Of a stretch of 64,000 nt of DNA, positions 43,025 through 51,920 are shown one piece after another (the stretch's first letter is position 1; every line of letters starts with the position of its first letter). Origin of the DNA: SIG607 sp045592625 (GTDB lineage: Bacteria; Bacillota; Clostridia; Oscillospirales; Acutalibacteraceae); NCBI GenBank assembly GCA_045592625.1, contig JAZNVC010000027.1:1-64000 (forward strand). Direction: 5' to 3'. A program made the position numbers and the translations under genes. The notes beneath the pieces are model-generated. The model was not told the origin of the DNA. It saw only the letters and a program-made list of their open reading frames with translations, and did not search any database.

Positions 43025-43939
43025 ATGGCAAAAGTTAAAAAAATTCAAAGTAAGCAAATGAGCTTTAGGGAAAGTGTTCCTTATTATGTTCTTATAGCTC
43101 CATTTCTTTTAATGTTTATTTTGTTTACTGTATTACCTATTCTTGCATCATTGGTATTAAGTTTCTTTAACTTCGATATGATCAAGACGTTGCAGTTTAA
43201 CGGACTTGATAACTATGTTCGTCTGCTTATTAATGACGAAATATTTATGACGACGGTTAAAAACACTCTTGTGTTTGCTGTTATTACAGGTCCTTTGGGA
43301 TTCCTGTTATCCTTCGTTCTTGCATGGTTCATAAACGAATTTTCTCCCTTTATAAGAACCTTGCTTTCATTTATGTTCTATTGTCCCTCGCTTGTTGGTA
43401 ATGCATACTTTATTTGGCAGGTTGCATTCAGTAGTGATAGCTATGGTTACATAAACAGTGCGTTGCTTTCAATGGGCTTTATACAAGAACCTATTTATTG
43501 GCTTTCTAACGAAGATTATCTTATGCCGATTATTATAATTGTTCAGTTGTGGCAAAGTATGGGTGTATCCTTCTTATCTAACATCTCAGGTCTTCAAAAC
43601 GTTAATGGCGAACTTTACGAAGCCGGTGCTATTGACGGTATTAGATCTCGTTGGCAGGAACTTTGGTATATTACTCTTCCCGCTATGCAACATATGCTTT
43701 TATTTAGTGCAGTTATGCAAATTTCAAGTGCATTCTCTGTAAGTGCTATTGCAGTTCAAATGGCAGGTTATCCTTCGGTTAACTATTGTGTTGATACTAT
43801 TGTTTCGTATTTGTCTGACGTAGGTGGTACCCGTTACGAAATGGGATATGCATCTGCAATGTCCGTAGTTCTGTTTATAATGATGGCTCTGTCGAGATCC
43901 TTGATTAAGAGGGCTATAAACAGTCTTGGAAATGATTAG
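43025..43939 (+). CDS. sugar ABC transporter permease (MalF/UgpA type), pair 1
   Basis: 304-residue membrane protein with six hydrophobic segments (PYYVLIAPFLLMFILFTVLP at the start). The cytoplasmic EAA loop reads YEAGAIDGIRSRWQELWYITLP, a good match to EAAxxDGAxxxxxFxxIxLP, where the ATPase docks. It follows the large binding protein by 20 bases with AAAGGGGTGGAG before the start and is followed by its MalG-type partner. Substrate is unknown; the homologous systems take up oligosaccharides or glycosides. Confidence 0.92.
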   Translation: MAKVKKIQSKQMSFRESVPYYVLIAPFLLMFILFTVLPILASLVLSFFNFDMIKTLQFNGLDNYVRLLINDEIFMTTVKNTLVFAVITGPLGFLLSFVLAWFINEFSPFIRTLLSFMFYCPSLVGNAYFIWQVAFSSDSYGYINSALLSMGFIQEPIYWLSNEDYLMPIIIIVQLWQSMGVSFLSNISGLQNVNGELYEAGAIDGIRSRWQELWYITLPAMQHMLLFSAVMQISSAFSVSAIAVQMAGYPSVNYCVDTIVSYLSDVGGTRYEMGYASAMSVVLFIMMALSRSLIKRAINSLGND

Positions 43940-43955
43940 GAAAGGAGGAAATTGA

Positions 43956-44870
43956 ATGTTTCGTGCTAAAGAATATAACTCAGCCGGTAAGCGAGTTTTT
44001 ATGAAAGTTACTAAAAAGAATCAAACTAAGCGTTATACACGTTCTAAAGTCGGTAACTTTTTCTACATACTTTTTCTTGTAGCATTTGGTGCTTTCTCTG
44101 TTCTTCCTTTGATTTACTGTATTGCTACATCATTTAAACCTCTGGACGAACTGATGATTTTCCCGCCTAGATTTTTGGTTACTCGTCCTACACCCGAAAA
44201 CTATCTTGCATTACCGGGTCTTCTTTCTAACCTTAGAGTACCGCTTTCCAGATATATTTTTAACAGCCTTTTTGTTTCTGTTGTTGGTACGTTCCTATTT
44301 GTTGTTGTCGCAACAATGGCTGCTTTCGTACTTGCTAGAAGTGAAATTAAGGGTAAAAAAGTAATTTTCTTACTGGTTCAGTTCGCACTTTTGTTTAACG
44401 GATATACACTCGGTATTCCGCGTTATCTTATTTATTCATATACTCGATTGATTGATACCTACTGGGTAATGATACTTCCTCATGTTGCATCAACTATGGG
44501 TGTATTTCTTATGAAGCAGTATATGGAAGGTGCTGTACCGGTAGCTCTGCTGGAGGCGGCACGAATAGACGGGGCAGGACCGTTTAGAATTTTTTGGCAA
44601 ATTGTATTGCCAATAGTTAAACCTTGCTTGCTTACACTTACACTTTTCGGTTTCCGTGATGCTTGGGCAACCATTCCTGACGGTACCGTGTTTAGTGAAA
44701 CATTAAAAACATTGCCTACCATAATGGGACAAATTACCTCAGGTGGTATAGCTCGTTCAGGTAGTGCGATGGCTGTAACTGTTATTATGATGATTCCTCC
44801 TATTGTGGTATATATGATTTCCCAGAGTAGTATTAAGGAATCTATGAGCAGTGCGGGTATTAAGGGTTAA
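43956..44870 (+). CDS. carbohydrate ABC transporter permease (MalG/UgpE type), pair 1
   Basis: 304 residues, six membrane segments after a basic N terminus; the EAA loop is LLEAARIDGAGPFRIFWQIVLPIVKP, a near-perfect consensus. AAAGGAGGAAATTG stands directly before the ATG at 43956, so this start is preferred to the ATG at 44001, leaving a 30-residue basic cytoplasmic extension. It should heterodimerise with the preceding permease. Confidence 0.93.
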   Translation: MFRAKEYNSAGKRVFMKVTKKNQTKRYTRSKVGNFFYILFLVAFGAFSVLPLIYCIATSFKPLDELMIFPPRFLVTRPTPENYLALPGLLSNLRVPLSRYIFNSLFVSVVGTFLFVVVATMAAFVLARSEIKGKKVIFLLVQFALLFNGYTLGIPRYLIYSYTRLIDTYWVMILPHVASTMGVFLMKQYMEGAVPVALLEAARIDGAGPFRIFWQIVLPIVKPCLLTLTLFGFRDAWATIPDGTVFSETLKTLPTIMGQITSGGIARSGSAMAVTVIMMIPPIVVYMISQSSIKESMSSAGIKG

Positions 44871-44881
44871 GGAGGATAATT

Positions 44882-47014
44882 ATGAAAAACAAATTTGTTC
44901 GTTTTATTTCAGTTCTCCTTGCTCTCTGTATTTTGCTTAGTATCCCGGCTAGTGCTACAGGTTTCATCAAGGAAACAGGTGACGTACCTTACGACACCTT
45001 TACATATTGGGATAACGCTAACGTTAATGCTTATTATGCCGTTAGAGCAACCGGTATGTTTGATTACTATGATATATTCTTCAATGAAGACTTTGAAGGC
45101 GTAAATATTGATTCTTATACAGATGTATCTGTTGATAAAAATGATAACTTATATATTCTTGATAGTACTTCTTCTGCTATCCATATTTTTAACAACGATT
45201 ACGATTATGTTAAAACAATTGGCAAAATTATCGCAGAAGATGGAAAGGAATATGACTATACCGGTGCTCAGGGTCTTTATGTTTCTGCTAAAGGTTTAAT
45301 TTACATCTGTGATACATCAAACAGACGTGTTCTTATTTCCGATTATGATGGTAAGCTTCAAGATGAGCCGCTGTTGCTTCCTAAATCAAACCTTATTCCC
45401 GATGATTTTGATTATAAACCGGAAAAAATTGCTGTTGACTCAAGTGATTATGTTTACGTATTGAGTGACGGTTCGTTCTACGGTGCTATTCTATATTCTC
45501 CGTCTGGCGATTTCCTTGGTTTCTTTGGTGCTAATACCGTTAAAAACACTTTACTTGGTACTATTGTTAATTTGTGGAACAGATTAACAATGACTCCTGA
45601 AAAATATGCACAGCAGATACGTAAACTTCCTTTCCAGTTTACCGATTTATATGTAGATGAACAGGATTTCGTATATACTGCTACAGGTCGTACCGAAAAG
45701 AGTGTTGAAAAAGGTCAGGTTAAGAGATTGAGCCCTGGTGGTATTGATATTCTTGACGCCGAAGATGTTACATTTGGTTTAAGAAAAAGCATTCCTTTGC
45801 GTGAAGATTATCGTTATCCTGATGTTGCAGGATTAGCTATTAATTCTGATAATTTTATTTTTACATATGACAGTAGTTCGGGTTACATATCTGTTTTTGA
45901 TGATGACAGTAAAATGCTTAATACTTTTGCCGGCGGTTCTGCAAATGCAGGTGATCAGGACGGTACATTTATGATGGCATCTGCTATCGAGGTTAATTCT
46001 AATAACGATATCATTGTTCTTGATAGTGTTAAAAAATGTTTTACCGTTTTCAAGATTAATGAGCATGGTAAACTTCTTTTTGAAGCAAATGTACTTACAC
46101 GTAACGGTGATTATGAAGCTGCTCGTCCTTTATGGCTTGAAGTAATTAAAAACGACCGTAACTGTCAGGTGGCATATTCAGGTCTTGCCAGAACTTATTA
46201 TGCAGATGGCGATTACGAAAATGCTATGAAGTATGCTAAAATAGGCTATGATTATCATACCTATTCTTTAGCATTTGAATTTGTTCGTCGTAATATAATT
46301 GAAGAAAAGATTTATCTCTTTGCTGCAATTATTTTAGTTGTTGTAGTTGCAGTAGCAGTATATATGTACTATAAGAAAAAGAAGAATCTTGTTATAATTA
46401 AGAATCGTGACCTTCAGTTATTATCTCGTTCGGTTTTACATCCCGGTGAAGTATTTTCTGAAATAAAAGAAAAGAAACGCGGATCGGTTCTTATAGGACT
46501 TATTCTTATTGTTATTTACTATATTACTGCGACTCTTAAAGAAACAGAAAGCGGTTTCTTATTTAAAGCTCCTTCAAACACAAGCTTTAACTCATTGCTT
46601 GTTCTTTTGCAGTCCCTCGGTCTTGTTGTTCTGTGGACAATATCCAACTGGGCAATATGTACTTTACAGGATGGTAAAGGTAAGCTTCGTGAAATCTTTA
46701 TTGTTGCTTCCTACAGTATAGTTCCGTTAATAATTTCTAATATTGTTTACATTATAGCTTCCAATGCTATTCTTGAAAGCGAAGCAGCATTCCTTGAAAT
46801 TTTCGTAACGGTTATGACTCTACTAACTGCATTTATGTTAATAATGGGTACAATGATTATTCACGATTATACGTTTGGTAAGTTTGTAGGAACTACTATT
46901 ATGTCTGTCTTGGGAATTCTTATTGTTATATTCTTAGCTATTGTTATTGTTATTCTTGTTCAACAGTTAATCTTATTTGTAGGAACTGTTTATCGTGAAT
47001 TTATGTATCGATGA
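44882..47014 (+). CDS. beta-propeller/TPR/Yip1 membrane protein
   Basis: 710 residues with an unusual architecture. A signal peptide ends near ASA (residue 25). About six NHL-like blades follow (about 60-400), for example VDKNDNLYILDSTSSAIHIF, GLIYICDTSNRRVLISDYDG and VDSSDYVYVLSDG. TPR-like helices lie at about 400-465 (GDYEAARPLWLEVIKND, AYSGLARTYYADGDYENAMKYA). A membrane helix spans about 477-497 (IYLFAAIILVVVVAVAVYMYY). A Yip1-like domain of four or five membrane helices ends the protein. The propeller would be extracytoplasmic. It sits between the permease pairs, suggesting a membrane scaffold or sensor in the import system. No direct function is known to me. Confidence 0.75.
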   Translation: MKNKFVRFISVLLALCILLSIPASATGFIKETGDVPYDTFTYWDNANVNAYYAVRATGMFDYYDIFFNEDFEGVNIDSYTDVSVDKNDNLYILDSTSSAIHIFNNDYDYVKTIGKIIAEDGKEYDYTGAQGLYVSAKGLIYICDTSNRRVLISDYDGKLQDEPLLLPKSNLIPDDFDYKPEKIAVDSSDYVYVLSDGSFYGAILYSPSGDFLGFFGANTVKNTLLGTIVNLWNRLTMTPEKYAQQIRKLPFQFTDLYVDEQDFVYTATGRTEKSVEKGQVKRLSPGGIDILDAEDVTFGLRKSIPLREDYRYPDVAGLAINSDNFIFTYDSSSGYISVFDDDSKMLNTFAGGSANAGDQDGTFMMASAIEVNSNNDIIVLDSVKKCFTVFKINEHGKLLFEANVLTRNGDYEAARPLWLEVIKNDRNCQVAYSGLARTYYADGDYENAMKYAKIGYDYHTYSLAFEFVRRNIIEEKIYLFAAIILVVVVAVAVYMYYKKKKNLVIIKNRDLQLLSRSVLHPGEVFSEIKEKKRGSVLIGLILIVIYYITATLKETESGFLFKAPSNTSFNSLLVLLQSLGLVVLWTISNWAICTLQDGKGKLREIFIVASYSIVPLIISNIVYIIASNAILESEAAFLEIFVTVMTLLTAFMLIMGTMIIHDYTFGKFVGTTIMSVLGILIVIFLAIVIVILVQQLILFVGTVYREFMYR

Positions 47015-47029
47015 AAGGGGAGAACTAAA

Positions 47030-49285
47030 ATGAAAAGTTTTTTTAAGAAAAGTTTAATACTTGTTTTATGTTTAGTAATGGTTCTCTCTCTTTCTGCTTG
47101 TTCCAAGAAAAATAAAGATGAACTAATTGATCCTATCGTTTTTGACGAGAATCACGAAAACAATATTTCTGATTCTTTCGTAATTACCAATGATAGCTCC
47201 GCTTATGAACTGCGTTGGGATGCGGAAAATTATAGAATTTTACTTGTTAATAAGGAAACCGGAAGAATTAGTTGTGCAACACCTTCTAATCTCTTAGAAA
47301 GCAGAACCGATGAAAGCGGATTTCCGATTAGTAATCATCCTAAATTAGAGGGTAATATTATTATTGAGTATATAGATAGACTTAATAACTATGTTACTAA
47401 AACCGCCAACGGCTATGTACAGTCTTTGAAGTACAATACCTATTCTATAGAAAAAACTGCCGATGGAAATGGTTTTAAACTTATTTACTATTTTGATAAA
47501 GCTAAAATTTCTGTTCCTGTTATATATTCTCTTCTTGATGACGGTCTTAAAATGACCATTGTTCCTGAGGAGATAACCGAAACAGAGGATAATATCATCA
47601 GTAAAATTTCTATTTCTCCTTTCTTCTGTTCGATTCCTAACATCGACGATGATGCATATCTATTCTATCCTTCTGGTTCGGGTGCTATTATTGAAGCTAA
47701 TAACAGTAACGAAATCAGTACCTACTTATCTGATGAGGTTTACGGTAAAGATGCACTCGAAGGCGAGTATATGAGAGTTTCGTGGACTGCTTCTGAATCA
47801 GTAAGACTTCCTGTATATGGCGCTAAAAACGGCGATGAAGGTATGCTTGCTGTTATTTCCGAAGGTGCTGAAACCGCTATCATTAATGCTGATATCGGTA
47901 ATGCTAATATCGGTTATTCAAGTTTATATGCAACCTTTAAAATCAGAGGTAGTAATACTGCTAGTAAGGTTGCTAACGGTCTTCAATATTCCGAACAATA
48001 TGCATATACTCCTATGTCCGTTAACTTTTATCCCTTAGATGGCGAAGAAGCAAGTTACGTTGGTATGGCTAATCGTTATCGTCAATATTTAATAGAAGAA
48101 AAAGGTATGGTAGATAAAGAAGAAAATGCTTCCGCAAGTATTTCTCTTGTTGGCGGAACAATGTTAGACACTTCTTTCCTTGGTATGCCTAGAACTGAAG
48201 TATATGCGACCACTACTGTAAAAGATGCTCAAACAATTCTTACTGACCTTAATGAACAGTTAAAGATTCCTGTAATTGCAGATCTTTATGGATTTGGTTC
48301 TTCCGGTGTTGATGCAGGTAAACCGGCCGGAAATCTTGAAATTGCTAAAAATATTGGTAACGAAGATCAAGTTAAGAGTTTGGCTGCTAAATGTAAAGAA
48401 CTCGGCATTGACCTTTATTTTGACTATGATCTGTTACACTTTACAGAAAATGGTGTAGATCTTACAATAACAAATGGTGGTTCAGCTAAGGGTCCCGGTC
48501 GTATTTATACACGTTGGTATTCATATGAACTTGGTACAAGTACATCGGCTATCCACAGCTATTTAGTTGGTCGTAAGGAATTGCCTGTTCTTGCAGAAAA
48601 AGCCGCTAAACACGCTATGTCGATGGACGTTCAGGGTATTTCCTTTAGAAAAATTACTTCAAGAGCTTACTCGGATTACAGCTATAACAGAAGTATTGCA
48701 AAAGCTAATATGGGCAATGATGTCACCGATATTATGAAGAAAATGAATGCTTCGGGTCTTAAGGTTCTTGGTAATCAGGCAAATGATTATGCTGCTATTA
48801 ATTCCGATGCAATTATCGACGTTCCGATTTCTTCCAATAAATACACTGTATTTGACTATGATGTTCCTTTCTATCAGTTAGTATTTAAGGGTTATGTTCC
48901 TATGTATGGTGTTGCAATTAACACTACTACCGATCATAACAATGCATTGCTTCGTTGTGTTGAAGGCGGTGCAAACCTTAAATACACAGTTATGAATAAC
49001 TATGATAATGATCTTCTTACTTCACGCATTCAGATTTTCAATTCTTTGGTATATGATGACAATAAAGAAGAAATCATTTCAGTAGTTAACGGTAACGCTG
49101 AATATTTCAATGCGATTGCAAATGCACATATCGCCTATCATGAATGCATAAACCGTGACGTACGCAAAATTGTGTATGATAACGATGTTGTGGTTTATGT
49201 TAACTACGGTGATAAAGATTATGAGTCCGATATGGGCAAGGTTGCTGCAGGCTCGTATATTTACGGAAAGGGGGTAAATGAATAA
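47030..49285 (+). CDS. DUF5696-like lipoprotein, possible glycoside-active enzyme
   Basis: 751 residues. Lipoprotein signal with LSAC (Cys24). A beta-rich N-terminal half (about residues 40-360) contains ITNDSSAYELRWDAENYRILLVN and LFYPSGSGAIIE. The C-terminal half has alternating strand/helix elements (IPVIADLYGFGSSGVDAG, AKCKELGIDLYFDYDLLHF, GLKVLGNQANDYAAINSDAI) reminiscent of a TIM-barrel hydrolase. I assign it to the DUF5696 family from memory of such proteins beside sugar transporters. Catalytic residues cannot be fixed. Its stop overlaps the start of the next permease (TAATG), so production is tied to pair 2. It might also serve as the receptor for that pair. Confidence 0.65.
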   Translation: MKSFFKKSLILVLCLVMVLSLSACSKKNKDELIDPIVFDENHENNISDSFVITNDSSAYELRWDAENYRILLVNKETGRISCATPSNLLESRTDESGFPISNHPKLEGNIIIEYIDRLNNYVTKTANGYVQSLKYNTYSIEKTADGNGFKLIYYFDKAKISVPVIYSLLDDGLKMTIVPEEITETEDNIISKISISPFFCSIPNIDDDAYLFYPSGSGAIIEANNSNEISTYLSDEVYGKDALEGEYMRVSWTASESVRLPVYGAKNGDEGMLAVISEGAETAIINADIGNANIGYSSLYATFKIRGSNTASKVANGLQYSEQYAYTPMSVNFYPLDGEEASYVGMANRYRQYLIEEKGMVDKEENASASISLVGGTMLDTSFLGMPRTEVYATTTVKDAQTILTDLNEQLKIPVIADLYGFGSSGVDAGKPAGNLEIAKNIGNEDQVKSLAAKCKELGIDLYFDYDLLHFTENGVDLTITNGGSAKGPGRIYTRWYSYELGTSTSAIHSYLVGRKELPVLAEKAAKHAMSMDVQGISFRKITSRAYSDYSYNRSIAKANMGNDVTDIMKKMNASGLKVLGNQANDYAAINSDAIIDVPISSNKYTVFDYDVPFYQLVFKGYVPMYGVAINTTTDHNNALLRCVEGGANLKYTVMNNYDNDLLTSRIQIFNSLVYDDNKEEIISVVNGNAEYFNAIANAHIAYHECINRDVRKIVYDNDVVVYVNYGDKDYESDMGKVAAGSYIYGKGVNE

Positions 49286-50205
49286 TGGCTAACCAAAAAA
49301 CCATAAAAAAACCTAAAAAGAACATTCATGCCAGAGGCATAGAAGCTCTTAAAGAACGTTATGGTTGGACTTGCGTTTCACTTTGGGTTGTAGGTTTGAT
49401 AATATTCTTTGTAATCCCTATTTTTCAGTCCATTTTCTTTACCTTCTGTAAAGTAAAACTTGTTGCAGGTGATCTTCAGACAACTTGGATTGGTTTTGAA
49501 AATATCAGGTATATTTTTGCTGAAGACGCAAATTACACCGATAATCTAACCTTGGGTGTTATTCAGTTCGCATACTCTTTTCCGATTATTTTGGTACTCA
49601 GTTTAATAATTGCTCTTATGCTTAATCAAAAATTTAGGGGCAGAGTGTTCTTCCGTGCCATTTATTTTCTTCCTGTTATTATTGCCAGTGGTGTTATTCT
49701 GGGCACTATTATCGGTGATAAGTCAGTTAGTACCAGCGGCTCAGACGAAGCGGTTGCTGCTAATATGATTAATGTTAGCGAACTGGTCCAATGGACTGGG
49801 TTGCCCGAAAAAATCGGTAATTATTTTGAATCTGCGATAAATGCTATTATGAACCTTGTGTGGAAATGCGGTGTTCAGATTATTCTCTTTATTGCAGGTA
49901 TGCAGTCAATTCCTGACCTTTATTACGAGGTTTCTAAAGTAGAAGGTGCTACAGGTTGGGAAGAGTTCTGGTTTATTACATTCCCGTCTCTTTCCAGAGT
50001 TATTACATTGGTAACAGTATTTACGATGGTTGAATTAATGACTTCGCAAACAGATAAAGTTATGTCTCAGGCATATAATCTTATCAGTTCTCAGATGTTT
50101 GGTGAAAGTTCTGCAATGCTTTGGGTTTACTTCTGCATTATAGGTGCTATTCTTGGAGCTATCCTGTTTGCATTCAATCATTTCTGTGTTAAAAAGTGGG
50201 AATAA
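49285..50205 (+). CDS. sugar ABC transporter permease (MalF/UgpA type), pair 2
   Basis: 306 residues, six membrane segments, basic N terminus (KKPKKNIHARG). The EAA loop reads YYEVSKVEGATGWEEFWFITFP, degenerate against EAAxxDGA (Asp to Glu, Ala-Ala to Val-Ser), which might alter ATPase docking. A long extracytoplasmic loop (about residues 145-200, after GTIIGDKSVSTSGSDEAV) is larger than in pair 1. Its ATG overlaps the stop of the DUF5696-like gene. Confidence 0.9.
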   Translation: MANQKTIKKPKKNIHARGIEALKERYGWTCVSLWVVGLIIFFVIPIFQSIFFTFCKVKLVAGDLQTTWIGFENIRYIFAEDANYTDNLTLGVIQFAYSFPIILVLSLIIALMLNQKFRGRVFFRAIYFLPVIIASGVILGTIIGDKSVSTSGSDEAVAANMINVSELVQWTGLPEKIGNYFESAINAIMNLVWKCGVQIILFIAGMQSIPDLYYEVSKVEGATGWEEFWFITFPSLSRVITLVTVFTMVELMTSQTDKVMSQAYNLISSQMFGESSAMLWVYFCIIGAILGAILFAFNHFCVKKWE

Positions 50206-50217
50206 GGAGGGGTAAAT

Positions 50218-51204
50218 ATGTTTGATAAAATTAAAAATTCCTCTTTCGGTTCCAAAATCACACCATATAAAATAAAGAAAACGTCAACATCTGTTTTAGT
50301 ATCTCTTTTTAGATATGCCTTGCTTATTTCGGTAAGTTATGTAGTTCTTTATCCTTTGATTTATATGATTTCTAATTCATTCAAGGATTATGTTGACTAT
50401 ATGGATCCTAACGTGTTCTGGATTCCAAAGAATTTTACTCTTTTGTGGTATGACTGGGCTTTGCAGTCTTTGGATTTCTTTAATGCACTGAAAAACACTG
50501 TATTATTTGAAATGGTAGCTGCTTTCCTGGAAATCATATCTTGCTCTTTAGTTGCATATGGTCTCGCCAGATTTAAGTTTAGAGGCAAAAACATTCTTAT
50601 GTTTATGCTTATTCTTACCATTCTTGTTCCTGATCAAATGATTATCATTCCTAAGATGATGAATTTTGCAAATCTTGACTTCCTTGGTATAATTTCTGCT
50701 ATTAATAAACTTACCAGCGCAGGTATTAGAATCAATATATTAAACACCGGTTTTGTTTTCTATTTACCTTCATTATTTGCTATTGGTCTTCGTTCAGGCA
50801 TAATTATCTACATTTACATACAGTTTTATAAGGGACTTCCAAGAGAACTTGAAGAAGCAGCTTGGATTGACGGTGCAGGTCTTTTCAAAACCTATACTAA
50901 AATAGCTCTTCCTTCTTCTGGAGTTGTAATTACAACTGTATCTATTTTTTCAATTATTTGGCATTGGAATGACTATTATCTGGCAATAATGTATATGAAC
51001 AGTTCCGATTCTATGCCGTTAGCTGTTCGTCTTTCGAATGTTAATACTACCATGCAAACTTTATTCCACGTATATGGCGGTAATAAAGAGACAGCAACTC
51101 TGTGTGCTTGTTGTATTTTGTTTATTTTGCCTATGCTATTAATGTATGTTATTTTACAACGTAAGTTTGTTAAGAGTATTGATAGAGTTGGTATTACAGG
51201 TTAA
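50218..51204 (+). CDS. carbohydrate ABC transporter permease (MalG/UgpE type), pair 2
   Basis: 328 residues with six membrane segments; the EAA loop ELEEAAWIDGAGLFKTYTKIALP is canonical. A longer-than-usual stretch separates the TM4 and TM5 regions (INKLTSAGIRINILNTGFVFYLP). AAGGAGGGG precedes the start. It is the last gene of the operon; no ATPase, hydrolase or kinase follows before the terminator. Confidence 0.93.
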   Translation: MFDKIKNSSFGSKITPYKIKKTSTSVLVSLFRYALLISVSYVVLYPLIYMISNSFKDYVDYMDPNVFWIPKNFTLLWYDWALQSLDFFNALKNTVLFEMVAAFLEIISCSLVAYGLARFKFRGKNILMFMLILTILVPDQMIIIPKMMNFANLDFLGIISAINKLTSAGIRINILNTGFVFYLPSLFAIGLRSGIIIYIYIQFYKGLPRELEEAAWIDGAGLFKTYTKIALPSSGVVITTVSIFSIIWHWNDYYLAIMYMNSSDSMPLAVRLSNVNTTMQTLFHVYGGNKETATLCACCILFILPMLLMYVILQRKFVKSIDRVGITG

Positions 51205-51205
51205 A

Positions 51206-51243
51206 AATAAAGAGGCTGAACATAATTGTTCAGCCTCTTTATT
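51206..51243. terminator. strong bidirectional terminator closing the transport operon
   Basis: AATAAAGAGGCTGAACA, loop TAAT, TGTTCAGCCTCTTTATT: a 17-bp perfect stem directly after the last permease; it can also end the minus-strand XRE gene. Confidence 0.92.
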
Positions 51244-51275
51244 TTAATAACCGATTTTAATTTATGTGTTATAAA

Positions 51276-51692
51276 CTATAATATATCTTCAGATATTTCA
51301 CCAGATTTAACCAATTCCGTATATCTCTCAATTAAACTTTTTAAACATTTTGATTTTTCTTCTTCATTAAATTTTCTATATATCATAAGCAACATTGTTT
51401 CATCCATACTATTGTTTGATTCTTTATATTCCAAATGAGGAGATTCAAATTTTAGGGTGGATGATGGAGGGTTGGCCGGCAAAAAATCCTCAGGTTCAAT
51501 TTTAAAAACTTCAGCTAATCGGTTTAAAATTTCAGCAGGAATTTTTGGTGCTTTTGATTCATAATAGGCATATGTGCTACGAGAAATTTTAAGTTTTTCG
51601 GCAACTTCGCCTTGGGTCAATCCAAGCCTTTTTCTGTAAAAAGGCACTTTTGCTCTTATAATATTTTTAGAACTATTTTCATCTAATGCCAT
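51276..51692 (-). CDS. XRE-family helix-turn-helix regulator
   Basis: 138 residues. The N-terminal HTH_3 domain is AKVPFYRKRLGLTQGEVAEKLKISRSTYAYYESKAPKIPAEILNRLAEVF (about residues 14-63). The C-terminal 60 residues are acidic/helical with no recognised domain (DETMLLMIYRKFNEEEKSK). Start supported by GGAG 7 bases upstream. It is a single-gene unit divergent from tRNA-Thr and convergent with the transport operon; its targets are not evident. Confidence 0.88.
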   Translation of the reverse strand: MALDENSSKNIIRAKVPFYRKRLGLTQGEVAEKLKISRSTYAYYESKAPKIPAEILNRLAEVFKIEPEDFLPANPPSSTLKFESPHLEYKESNNSMDETMLLMIYRKFNEEEKSKCLKSLIERYTELVKSGEISEDIL

Positions 51693-51711
51693 AATAATTC
51701 TCCAATCTTAC

Positions 51712-51740
51712 TTGACTATTTTTTAAAAACTTGGTATAAT
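51712..51740 (+). promoter_or_regulatory. sigma-A promoter of tRNA-Thr
   Basis: TTGACT (51712-51717), 17-base spacer, perfect TATAAT (51735-51740), 14 bases before the tRNA. Confidence 0.85.
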
Positions 51741-51754
51741 CACTAGGTAACTTT

Positions 51755-51830
51755 GCTGAAGTGGCGTAGCTGGTAGCGCAATTGATTCGTAATCAATAGG
51801 TCGTGGGTTCGAATCCCATCTTCAGCACCA
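51755..51830 (+). tRNA. tRNA-Thr (anticodon CGT)
   Basis: 76 bases with encoded CCA. Acceptor GCTGAAG pairs with CTTCAGC, discriminator A. The anticodon stem ATTGA/TCAAT encloses TTCGTAA, giving CGU, which reads the threonine codon ACG. The T arm is GTGGG-TTCGAAT-CCCAT. It has its own promoter and terminator. Confidence 0.95.
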
Positions 51831-51864
51831 AAAAAGAAAAGTCACTTTGTGGCTTTTCTTTTTT
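51831..51864 (+). terminator. intrinsic terminator after tRNA-Thr
   Basis: AAAAAGAAAAGTCAC, loop TTT, GTGGCTTTTCTTTTT, with one T-G pair, starting directly after the CCA. Confidence 0.88.
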
Positions 51865-51920
51865 ACTTTAGATATATTTTATAGCATATGTCGAAAAATG
51901 TCAACAAATAGTGTTTTTTG

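Noticed and set aside
51226..51438. Plus-strand frame opposite the XRE gene
   Set aside because: It begins inside a terminator and is antisense to a gene with a clear HTH motif.
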